Shown here piece by piece: positions 33,941-44,719 of a stretch of 64,000 nt of DNA; position 1 is the stretch's first letter, and every line of letters starts with the position of its first letter. This DNA comes from Macrobrachium rosenbergii (taxonomy: Eukaryota; Arthropoda; Malacostraca; Decapoda; Palaemonidae). Below the pieces are notes generated by a model that was not told the DNA's origin, did no database searches, and saw only the letters and a list, made by a program, of their open reading frames with translations. Location: contig NC_089749.1 of NCBI RefSeq assembly GCF_040412425.1, forward strand, positions 13,122,662 to 13,186,661. Direction: 5' to 3'. A program made the translations under genes and the position numbers.

Positions 33941-36470
33941 GTGGGTACCACTTCAGTTGGTTGTTGTTTCCGGGCATGAGAGTAAGACTAAAACGTGTGG
34001 GTTTTCATGGAAATAAGATTTTAACCATAAATTCTGTTGGGTAACAGTTTCCATAAGGAAAGATGAGCACCCCTTCATGTCTGCTTTCCCTGAGTGGGAT
34101 ACCATGTACTCGTTGCATTAAGCATTGCACATTGCATTGTGGGCCCAGATACATTACATAATGCCCTTACTGTTTCGTGCATTTACATTGGTATTTTCTC
34201 ACCTAGCTGACTTATTTCTCCAATTGTCTTGCTCTCAATATCACCCTGAATAAAAAAAAAAAAAAAGCTTGTGGGCCAACCCTGTGTAAGTCAAGAACTG
34301 CTACGCAGTCATCCAGTAAAATTGTCATCTGATTAAACAACAGTATGATAAGACAGTACAGCGTTCAGCTTTTCTCTAGGTGCAGTGTTTGATGCATGGG
34401 AGCAGTGTTCTCTTAGAGATTTTATTGGGATGTAAAATAGATTCTTTGTCTACACTGAGCACACCAGACCCTTGGAGATGGGTAGGAGGTCAGCTCCTCC
34501 TCCTACCTACCACCTTCTTGCCCATCTCCTGATTCCACCAATTTCCTTGTATTTTTTTTTTATCTGGACTCCAGCTGGTGGTAGAGAGCTTTTCCCTTGT
34601 GCTAAGATTAAAGGTTTTTTGTTATGAAAAATACAAATTGATTTAAAATTTTTAATTTTTGAACCACAATTTTCTTGTCTAAAGAGACACTGTTCTCTGT
34701 TACAGTATTTTAAGAGACCATCCAACTCTTGCTTTTGCAGTTGCTTATAGTAGCATTTCAGAGTTTTTGGAAAAACATTTTACCTTTCCTGAACCTTTCA
34801 AGTTTAGATTTAAATATTTCAGTACTTTTTAGGTGCTATTTTTAAATCCATATTTATGTTGCTTAGAAATTAACTTCATGTTTTGTAGTTCATTTAGTTA
34901 GGTGAAGAGGAGTAGATCACAGTGGAATGTTTCTTGATGTTACAGTAAGTTTCAGAGTTTAGCTATATTATATTTTAATTTAACAGTACAATATTGAGAC
35001 TTTCTGCACTTCAAACTACAGTATAGTCTCTTTTTTTTATGATTCCAAGAGTGGTTTAAAAGGACAAAGTTTTCAATTTTGGCAACTTAATAGTATTGAG
35101 ATTACTTGGCCAGTGGTGTGTGTAATAAATTTGCCTCTGAAGCAGTTCATTGCTCCATTTCAGGGACAACTACACACATAATGCAGTGTGCTTAAAAAAA
35201 ATGAGTTTGTGGCAAAAACAGTGATTTGAGGCAGGTTCTAACATTCTGAAGAGAATCAGTATATATATGAATGAAAAAAATATTTAGCCTTTTCATGACA
35301 GTTGCACAAGGTCTTGTAAGTGGTTATTTTCAATCACAGTAAAGATGCAGGTGAAGGTCACATTCAGGCCAAAGATTGAGATAATATAGGGTACAATTAC
35401 ATTATAACAGCAGGTACTTTAGAATACAGTTTATAATTCTCATAAGGACTTTGCTTTTATATATCAAGCATATCTCTGGATTAAATTTTCATATTTTAAC
35501 AATGAACAACAGCAGGTCTACTCCTCACCAAACTAATTCAGAAGGATTTTTAAGCCTTACTGCTTCATCCTTTTAACCCCCTTAGGAGTAGTGTTATCAG
35601 TGCACCTCAAGTGGTGTACTGGAGGCATTACTTTAAGGTGTTTGCAGTGTCCCTTTCACCCCTAGCTGCATCCTTTTTTTAGCCTCTTACTTTACCTTCA
35701 TTCCTGTTTCCTTTCTTCAGTCTTGCTGTCCACCATCTCTTAACTGTTTTGTTATCAGTGCAACTGTAGGGTTTTCTCCCAGTTCCACCTTAAGATTCTT
35801 GTACTTCATCTTTATTTTATAGATTTCTGTCTTGCTGTCCAGTTGCTCCAATTTCCTTTTGTCACTTTTTAAAGTGCTGAGTGGCCAAAAGTGTTCTAGT
35901 GCTTGGTTTGACAGCCTAAATTTTCTAAATCCGTCAGATCAGTCACTCATCCTTATAACTTTTTTTTTTTCCTTTTTTTTTTGAGTCTGATAACCACAAA
36001 TGATGTCATCTGTAGGCAGCTTTTGGCCGACTTAGCTAGTCAGTTTTGTATTTTATTTTTGTTATTTGCTTCTTTCAAGCATATGTCACTGCAGTATGAG
36101 TATTCAGCAGCAAAATGACACCATAACTAGCATTATTACATGAAAAATAGATTTGAAGTTAATGATAAAAATGTTATGAGAAAAGTGGTCAGAGCATGGT
36201 TTGCATAGTGGTGGAGTTATGGGGGTACCACATCAAAGTCTCAAGAGGTCAAGATTAAGAATGCAATCACAAATTAGGTGAGCTAGTGTTATTTGATTGT
36301 TTGAGGATTGGTAAAAAGTGTTGTAACTTGTCTTTTAAAAATGGCACTGACAATTTAAGAAATTACCCTACATGTATTTGTGTGAAATAGGGTGCTGTAA
36401 TTTTCCCTTTCAACATAGTATATTTTTAATGCTGTCTTTTATAACTCTAAACTCAGTTTCTTTATTGCAG
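33941..36470 (+). other. Last jub intron (2.5 kb)
   Basis: AT-rich intron before the terminal coding exon. It contains dispersed repeat B copy 3 at 35578-35935 and no coding segment I can support. Confidence 0.75.
35578..35935. repeat. Dispersed repeat family B, copy 3
   Basis: Contains AGTGTTATCAGTGCACCTCA, GGCATTACTTTAAGG, CCCCTAGCTGCA, GTGCAACTGTAGGG and AAAGTGCTGAGTGGCC in the same order as the copies at 1150-1475 and 2495-2765. It is more diverged, so it is probably older. Confidence 0.7.
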
Positions 36471-36497
36471 GATGTTGGTGCCACTTATGTCGAATAG
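36471..36497 (+). CDS. jub: jub terminal coding exon (DVGATYVE, stop)
   Basis: The acceptor CTTTATTGCAG ends at 36470, with a good pyrimidine tract. Eight codons in the correct phase (DVGATYVE) end at TAG 36495-36497. The short tail is not a part of the family I can align, so the call rests on acceptor quality and phase. An alternative last exon elsewhere in the 2.5 kb intron or downstream cannot be excluded. Confidence 0.75.
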   Translation, partial: DVGATYVE

Positions 36498-39400
36498 CAA
36501 GCAGCAAATTCTCCAGTTTCAAAACGTACCTTTATCTTCTTAAGTCTGTATTTTTCTGTTTTTGTTTTGTGGAAGGTGTTACTTTTGAAGATGCCTGGAT
36601 TGTTTTTAGACAAACTTATAAAAAAAACTGCATTTCACCTAAAAATATAAGGAAATTATATATTTTATCAAGGAATTGTATGCATTAATTTTACATAAAG
36701 TTCTTTTGTATTTATGTTTTACCTCTTTCCCAAATATGTGTGCGCACATTCATGAAAAGTCAGTAACTTTTAAGTATTTTTGTATTGACATTGAACATTT
36801 ATATAATGTGTATCGTTTGTATGAAATCTTTTCTGTCTCTCTTCATTGTAAGATATTTTTCTTTAAAAGGAGATGATGTAGGTATAAGTTCAGCATTTTA
36901 ACTATATTGTTTTTTACCCAACTTCATGGAATTTCCGTTTTTATTGAATTCCAGTTTTGTGTTCCTACTGTCATGTATTTATAACAGAGGATTTGACATT
37001 TATAAAGAATTTTTTTAATATGTGGGTTTTGAGAGGTTTTATACATGTTCTTGCAGCTATTAGAAGTGTGATTGGACAGCTTGTAAGAGCTAGAAGACTC
37101 AAGTATGTCAGAATTTCGTATTGCCTCCCTTCTTTAAGTATGTAGATGAAAATTGCAAAATTGTTCTCGTCAAGATTAGCAAGTCGTTAGGTATGTGTTA
37201 TGGGTAAAAAGACTTCAATTAAGACATTGTAAAATCTAGCCTCCTCTTACTTTGATGTATGGATGCATAGCTATGTTATGAGCAAGAGTATAGAATCTTG
37301 ACAGTTCACAAGAGCTGGGAAAATAGGTGCAGCTTGAATACGTTCATGACAGATTTATCTTGTATTTTTTACTATTATATTAAGACATGGAGAAATGAGG
37401 ATAGTAGTTGAGTCAGGAATTTGTCTACCATTTTACAGTAGGCAAATAAATTACTGATGGGAAACAACTGTCTTTTTAAGCTGTCCATCTCAGGTCTTAA
37501 AAATTTAGTAACTGTTTTAAGCTGTCCATCTCAGATCTAAGAAAAATAATTAACCAGGTTATTTTGCCCATTTTTGGTGCATGGTGTAAAGAATCTGGGG
37601 CCAGAACAGGTTTGTTTTAAATATCCCTCCCCCCTATTTGTACTTAGGTAGTTGCAAAGGTTACAAAAATTGTTGAATTCCAAGTCTCTTTACTCTGAGG
37701 TACAGAGCATGAGCTGTTAGTTTTTTGTACAAGGAAAAGTTTAATGCCTTATTTCTACATACGTTGCAACCAAGTGCAGGGAAAAGCAGTCTTAACATCA
37801 AGAAAGAAACTACTTAAAAAACATTGTAGCTCTATGTATTATATTCATGATATTGTTGAAGTTTAGAGTACCCCTTGTATGTCACGACAATGTTTAAATG
37901 CTCTTTACCTCTCGCCTCTAGTAACTGAAGAGGTTTCATGGCCATTTATGTATTTTTCCAAGGCATCTGTGGTATTAAAGAGTAGTAGTTTGCTAGTTTT
38001 TGATTTACGAAGTCACGGCAACAAGTTCAGTGTTCGTGTTCACACTGATGGAGATATGACGTTGCTCCAACTATAATGTTTGTGTTCATTTTGTCTTTGA
38101 TTGTACGTATACATTTTTAAAGCTTCTTATTTTAGGTATTTTATGTACTTAGGATGTATAAATAGCTTTTATTTTTTGTGATAAAAACTTTTTGTTAAGC
38201 TGTGAAAGTTGATATTTTGTTTTTTGGTCATTTGTTACTGTGCACAATTTCTGCTTAGAATTCTTTTTTGTTTATGCCATTCAAGTAAAAGTACCACCGT
38301 GTAATAGAATACTATTTTCTTTTTGTTTGCGGTTCGCTCATATTTTCAAGTTAATTTCGTTTCTAGGTTAATTGTACAGAGTAATATTCTAGAAAAATAA
38401 CTAGTAAGATTGAAGTTGAAATTCAATGAAACCAGCAGGATATCTGGTATTTTCTCAGCTATTATTTTGTAATATTTGGAATGTCCAACATTTAATACTT
38501 CAGATGGATGCGTGTGTATATTTTTTCCCATTCAGTCTGTATATTTTTTTTCCCAATCTTGACAGTATTTGGGCTGTGTTTGAAGTTTTTAGAATTTTTC
38601 ATTGTCAGTTAATGAAATTGCTTTTATATTTTTCAGTATCTTACAAGACCAACATAATTAGCCTCAAATGATTGTTTTCGCACACATTTGGAATGTCAAA
38701 CTCAGATGACAATTGCAAAAGCCAAACTTTGTGGATGGGGAACCTTGAGTCTGTTAATGATATATGCTTGTTGGTATAAAAGAAACTTTTTTTTCAAAAG
38801 GCTGTGATTATATCATGTAATATGAGGTGTTACTTTGAGGTAATCTGGATTACCAACAAGTTAAAGATTTGACATGACACACTGGGCCCTGGATTAACTA
38901 TTTTGATTGCATTTAGTGCTGTTAGGCTTATGAGATCAGTGGAATGCTATTCATAATGCTCTTTTGAAGATGGCAATGTAAAATACATTAAGAAAGAGGA
39001 TGGTATATGGCCGCAAGATCAATTGAAGTTATCTAGATCTCTTTTTTACTCAAAAGCTCAAATTGATGTTTCAAGTCACAGCAGTATTTTACAGCATTAA
39101 AAATTTGTTTCTCAATCTTTGCAATTTGTAAGATATGTAGATATCTTAGTTCCCAGATTTTCTTGAAGGGCAGAGTATGGCTTCCCAGTTTTGTATACAG
39201 TTACATTGTGAATACATTTTCATAGTCTTAATGACAGAAGTTTTCTCAAAATTGATTTCATTGCTTAAGATAGGAAGTGACGATTTTCCTCAATTTTTTG
39301 TGTCAGAGTCTGTGAAACTTTGGTTTGGTAACATTAGGCCTGGATTGTGGCATTTAGAAAGAATTAAATGGCAGGTGGTAATTAACTCAATCTCAAGATA

Positions 39401-39665
39401 ACTCCATTCTGTGATAATGTTTTAAGGTTGTGGAAATCTGCATGATGTGTAAATGCTCTTGACATTGTAGTGGCTGTGTGCAAGGAACACTCCTACATGT
39501 TACCAAATCAATCAAAAGCATTGCAATGGCTTTGGCAGTATGTGATATTTTAGCACAAATAACCACTTCTATACTACTTGGACCTGTGGATGATCATTTT
39601 GTAAATACTGTGAATCTGAAGGTCATATTAATAAACCTGAAATCCAAATTTTGTCAAGTTTAATT
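36498..39665 (+). other. Probable jub 3' UTR and flank
   Basis: AT-rich sequence without a supportable gene follows the stop. AATAAA hexamers occur at 37445-37450 and 39630-39635. Either could be the polyadenylation signal, giving a 3' UTR of about 1 or 3.1 kb. No repeats were recognised in this stretch, which fits a transcribed UTR but does not prove it. Confidence 0.4.
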
Positions 39666-40079
39666 TACCTCTAATGAACAAGACTAATCACAAACTTATC
39701 TGTTTGCTCTTCTCTATTTCAGGTGTGTAGTCCCAGTCTTCCCCTGCCTTGCCTTTTGAATAAGTACAGAAGTACAGTGTGGAAATAGGATCTGAAAAAG
39801 GAAAGTGGTTCTTAAAAATGTTTTCAGGTGTGTGATAGGGCTGTAATGTTTTGTCTTCGCCCTATCAGAATGGTCTTCAGTACAGTTGGTAATTTTACAA
39901 ATGAACCATTTTAAGAAATTGTTCGTAAGCAATTTTTAAGTTGGCCATATTTGTATTCAAGAGTTGAATACTCTGTTCATCTTTCCACTCTGAATATTTA
40001 ATGAATCACTGAAGTCTAACTTCTCTAGCTTTTCTTCAACTGATAAACACTTAAATGCGCATTTGTGCCAACAGTACCT

Positions 40080-43000
40080 ACCAGCTGGTTGTAAGAGTAA
40101 CAGCATCGGCTCCAGAATACCTGTAGAGGCAGCAACAGTAGCAGGCTGACAGTAGCAGTACCCTATGATGGCTGCAGTAAATTCTGTCTGGCTGCCCATT
40201 GCAGTAGCAGCTATAGTTGTCCATGCCTTTTAATGGAGGAGCAGCAGTTCCCGTCATCTGTGCATCAGCAGCGAAATTATTATCCCTCCTCCTCTCTCTG
40301 GGTGAAGGGACAGCTTTCGTCGTCCCTGCTGCTTATTGTAGCAGCAGCAACTCTGCTTCTCCTTGTGGCTGTAGCAGCTCCTGCCATCCCAACCAACTCC
40401 ATGCAGCTACATCAGCAACTCCCTGTGATCACCACTGCCAGTGGCAAGTAGCATCAGCTTTGTCATCTTTATAGTGCTGCTTGCAGCCTCATCAGTAGCT
40501 TCTGTTGTTCCTTTAGCTCCAAGCAGTGGCTACATCACGTCCCATCGTAAGTAGCTGCAGTGGCAGCACTACCTTCTATCGTCCTGGTTACTCATAAAAG
40601 CAGCTTCTGTAAGCCCTGGCCACTTGTTGATATCAACATCTGTTATATTTATTGCTCTTGTAGGCGTGACAGGTTTGCCACTGCTGTTCTTCCATCTTCT
40701 TGGGAAGTTATATTACTGCAGAGTTGCTGCTGTTACAGTAAGATGTAGGGATGATGAAAGCTGCTACTGCCATTACATGTAGCAGGGAAGATGAGGTATT
40801 GATGCTGCTTTCACAATGAGTGGTTAAGACTTCAAAGCTCCCTTTTGCTGCTATTGCAATGAACAAGGATGATGGTGTTACTGCATCAGCAGTATGGAAG
40901 ATGCAATATACAACACCAGTTTGCATCATCCATACTGTTTGTGCAGTATCCCCATCATCTTTGTTGCACATTGCAACAGCAGCAAAAGGAGCTTAAAATT
41001 TTTACCACTCATTGTGAGAGCAGCAGTAGTTCATCCTCCCTGCTTCTTGAAGTGGCAGCAGCAGCAGCTCTCATCCTCCCTGCATTTCACTGCAAGTAAC
41101 AGCAGCAACTCTGTAGTATACAATACTTCTCATGTTGAGAGGGAGCTGCAGAGGTTTAGTGTTGATTTTGTGATGGTGCTTTTCCTAGCAGCTGCAAGTC
41201 TGTGTTATTCTTTGTGCTTATTATTGCAGTTGCAGCAACTCTCATTGTCTATCTTGGCAGCAGAAGCAATTTTTGTCTCCCCTGCTGCTCTTTGCTGCAG
41301 CAGCAGCTCTCATCATGCCTGCCACTTTTTAGCAGCAGTTTCCATCATCCCTGTAGCTCCAAAAGCAGGAAGCATTTCCTGTCCCAGCCACTACTTGCTG
41401 CTGCAGCAGTAGTAGTTCCTGTTATTCTTGCCATTCCTTCCAGCAGCAACAGATCCTTTTATTTTCCTTTCCTTGTAGCTGCAGCAACAGCAGTTCCCAT
41501 CATCATCAGAGTTCCTGTCAGCACCAGCAGCTATCATCAACCCTTCCATTTCAACAACAGTTGTATATGTTTCTGTTGCTGCCACTCAGCAACAGAATGT
41601 CAGTCATCCCTGCTGCTTCTTGCAGCAATAATCGCAACAGACATTTCCATTATCCTTATCACTCCTTACAGCAGCAGACGTAGCCTTTATATCTGCTGTT
41701 TCTTGTGACAGCAGACTCTCATTATTCCTGCTTCTCCTTGTGACAACAGCAGATAGCAACAGCTCCTATCATCCTTATGGCAGCAGCAACAGTTGTCCCA
41801 TCATCTTGCAGCAGCAGCTCTGGTTGTCCCTGATGCTCTTGGTAGTAGCAGCAGCTCCTCTCATCCCAGCCACTCTGCAGTAGCAACAATAGGCATTTCC
41901 TTCATCCCTGCCTCTCCATATGGCAGGAGCAGCTCCTGTCATTCCTGCTGCTTCTTGTACTGTAGTGGCAACAGAAGCTCTCATCATCCCTGCTGCTCCT
42001 TGTGGGAGATTCCTTGTGTCCCTGCCACTCCTTAAAGCAGCAGCTACTGTCCTTGTTGCTCCTTGTGGCAGCAAACAGCAGCAGCTCCCATCATGATTGT
42101 AGCTTGTAGCTGCAGTGGCAGCATTTCCATCCTCTCTCCTGGCTGTTGATAGCAGCAGCTGTCCTAAGACCTGAATGCTTGTTGTGGTGACACCAGCAAG
42201 CCTTCCTGTTCCCTCTATTCCTTTTGCAGCTGTTTTAAGAAAGGTGCTCTTGGAATCAACATCAGCAGCTTCTATCACCACTTCAGTGCAGCAACACCAG
42301 CATCTCTCTCTGTCCGTACTTCTTGATGCGCAAGAGCAGCAACTCCTATCATCTCTTCTGATCATTGTGGGAGCAGTAAAACCAGCTTACTTCATCCATG
42401 CTGCTTATGTAGCAACAATAACTCCCATAATCCATGTTGCTCACTGCAGCAACAGCAGCAGTAAGTGACCCCTGTTGTCTTTAATTCTTGTGGTAGCAGC
42501 AGTAGTAGTTCTCATCCTCCCTGCTGCTTGTAACAGTGGTAGTTCCCATCATTCCTGCCTCTTGATGCAGCTCTCATCATCCTTGCATCATCTTCCAGCA
42601 ACCGCAGCAAAACCCCTGTCATCTCTGCTGCAGAATTTGGAAACCACCTCTCATCATCCATGTTTCACACTGTGGGAGATGAAACAATAACAACAGCTTT
42701 CATATCTTGTAGACAAAAAGACTGCAGTTGCTGCTATTGAAGTAACTAGTAACAGTTTTAAGTTTCTCCTTTAGGCTCTGCTACTCAAAGCAGCAGACAC
42801 AGCTGTGTAGCTGATAGTGGCAGTAGATCCTCCCACTAGCCCTGTTCCTTACAGCAGCAGCATCTGCTCATTGCAACACACCAGTCACCACCATCCCTGC
42901 AGCAACATCACAAACATATCAATTTGTATGCCCATAGTATCTCTCTGGCTGCTTGTAGTAGCAGTCTGTGGTTCTCTGTGGGAGTAACATCAACTATGCC

Positions 43001-43420
43001 CATAGTAGCTCTCTGGCTGCTTTTAGTAGCAGTAGCTCCTGTGGTTCTTTGTGGGAACAGCATCAACTCACTAATTCTCAATATGGCAACAGCAGTAAAT
43101 CTTATTTGTCCCTGCTAATTCTCAATATGGCAACAAGAGTAAATCTTATTTGTCCCTTCTTCTTGATACAGCTGCAGTAGTAACTCTCTTAGTCTACAAC
43201 AGCCTCAACCTGCTGACCAAGCTGATTGTTGTTGCCACTATCCTGCTCCTGGTTGTGGCATTAGCAGCTATTGTTGCCCTGCTTGTTGTGGTAGCCATAA
43301 CTTCTAGTGTTCTCCTTGCTGCTTATTAGTTGTTTACTCTATAAATAGCAACAGCAGTTCACAGTGGATCACGGTCCTGCTTCCTGATGTAGTAGCAACA
43401 GCATCTGCTGTGGCCACAAA
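40080..43420. repeat. Degenerate CAG/CTG-rich minisatellite array
   Basis: A unit of roughly 30-45 bp, like TTGTGGCAGCAGCAGCTCCC followed by ATCATCCCTGCTGCTCC, recurs throughout with much variation. Clear successive units are seen at 41780-42150. By length the array could hold about 80 units. Long overlapping frames appear on both strands because CAG/CTG words contain no stops, but no single frame persists, so I do not call a gene. Similar wording continues weakly to about 44250 and from 44600 to 44710. Confidence 0.8.
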
Positions 43421-44075
43421 GGTAATTAGATTAAGGACCAAGAAGCAGAAGCTTCAGGGATGGAGTAAAAGGTCAGTTAATTAATAGCCCATATTTGATT
43501 AATAGCAGAGGAAATTGTTGGCAGAACAGGGGAAAATACTTGGAACAATAAAGTAATTGCTACTGTCTTCTGAAGTGCTGGGATGAAGTGGCAGGAGACA
43601 GCCTTATGGGATGAGTTAGTAAGTCAAACTGAGCTGCTTGAATGGTCAAGGATTGGGTTTGAAAGTGATGAATGAATGATTAGGGGGAAAAAATGCTATT
43701 ACAAAATCAAATAGACCAACAGAGGCAACTTTTGTTACCTCTATTAGTCTATTGTTTGATTATTTTAATAGCATTTTTTTCCCCGGTCATCACTTTAAAA
43801 TCCAATCCTTGGCCATCCAAGCAACTTTGGAACCTTAGGCTCCTTGGTTTGACTTATAGCTCATCCCATAAGGCTGCCTCCTGCCATTTTATCCCAGCAC
43901 TTCCAAGGAAATGATAGCTGTTCTTTAGTGTTCCAAGTAAATTCTTTGTATTTTCAGCAATTCCTCTGCTGTTATTAAACAGCTTTGGGCAATCAATTAA
44001 CTGACCTTCTACCTCACCCCTGAAACTACTGCTCCTTGGTCCTTAATTTTACCACCTATTTGGCAACAGATACTG
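43400..44075. repeat. Large diverged palindrome (arms about 330 bp)
   Basis: The sequence from about 43400 reads as the reverse complement of that ending near 44075, with the centre near 43731. Matching pairs include ATTAAGGACCAAG (43429 onward) with CTTGGTCCTTAAT (to about 44048), AGGTCAGTTAATTAA with TTAACTGACCT, and AAAAAATGCTATT with AATAGCATTTTTT. Arms differ at many positions, so it is old and not a read-through artefact. Confidence 0.85.
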
Positions 44076-44258
44076 TCCCAGAATTTTCCACATTCTCTTG
44101 CCAATTCTGTGCCGCACCAACAGTTATATTTATCCAAGCAGCTTCACATGCCCCTTCTGGCTCATCCTCTGCTGTTAAATCTGCTTCTGCGCCCACAACA
44201 GCTTGGAGTATGCCATTGCTGCTCTTTCCAGGCTCCAGGTGGCTCATACTTATTCCCT

Positions 44259-44591
44259 AGACTCTTAATTCGAGCCGAGTTAGGACAACCAGGTAGACTA
44301 ATCGGAAATGACCAAATCTACAACGTAATTGTCACTGCCCACGCATTCGTAATAATTTTTTTCATAGTTATGCCAATCATAATTGGCGGCTTCGGTAATT
44401 GACTAGTACCCCTAATATTAGGAGCCCCAGACATGGCATTCCCACGAATAAACAACATAAGATTCTGACTCCTACCTCCATCTCTAACACTTCTTCTCTC
44501 CAGAGGAATAGTAGAAAGAGGAGTTGGCTTGGCTGGGGCATCAGTAGACCTGGGTATTTTTTCCCTCCACCTGGCAGGAGTTTCTTCAATC
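44259..44591 (+). pseudogene. COX1: Nuclear copy of mitochondrial COX1 fragment (numt)
   Basis: With the invertebrate mitochondrial code (AGA Ser, ATA Met, TGA Trp) the sequence reads as cytochrome c oxidase subunit I from the barcode region. It begins [11 protein letters not shown], then [44 protein letters not shown] and ESGVG (to 44528). After that it jumps to [20 protein letters not shown] (to 44591). About 14-15 codons (the GWTVYPPL region) are missing at the join, and a TAG follows at 44592. Under the nuclear code TGA stops break it at 44398-44400 and further on. It is non-functional here. The nuclear copy may differ from the organelle gene and can mislead barcoding. Confidence 0.95.
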
Positions 44592-44719
44592 TAGTGCCTG
44601 GCTGCTCAACTTGGGTCATACCAACAGCTTAACCAGCTACAGTGGCTCTACCTTGGCTGCTCCATCAGTTTCCAGACTCCATAGGGTAAATCTTGCCTTT
44701 CCAGCTGCACCTTAGCTGT

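Noticed and set aside
40217..42690. Overlapping frames of up to 196 residues rich in Cys, Ser, Ala and Leu
   Set aside because: They are by-products of the CAG/CTG-rich minisatellite, occur on both strands and change frame between units.
43400..44075. Palindrome as a sequencing or assembly artefact
   Set aside because: An artefact from reading through a hairpin would give nearly identical arms; these arms differ at many positions.
44259..44591. Possible functional COX1 gene
   Set aside because: It is a fragment with a missing segment, needs mitochondrial codon rules and is embedded in nuclear repeat DNA.
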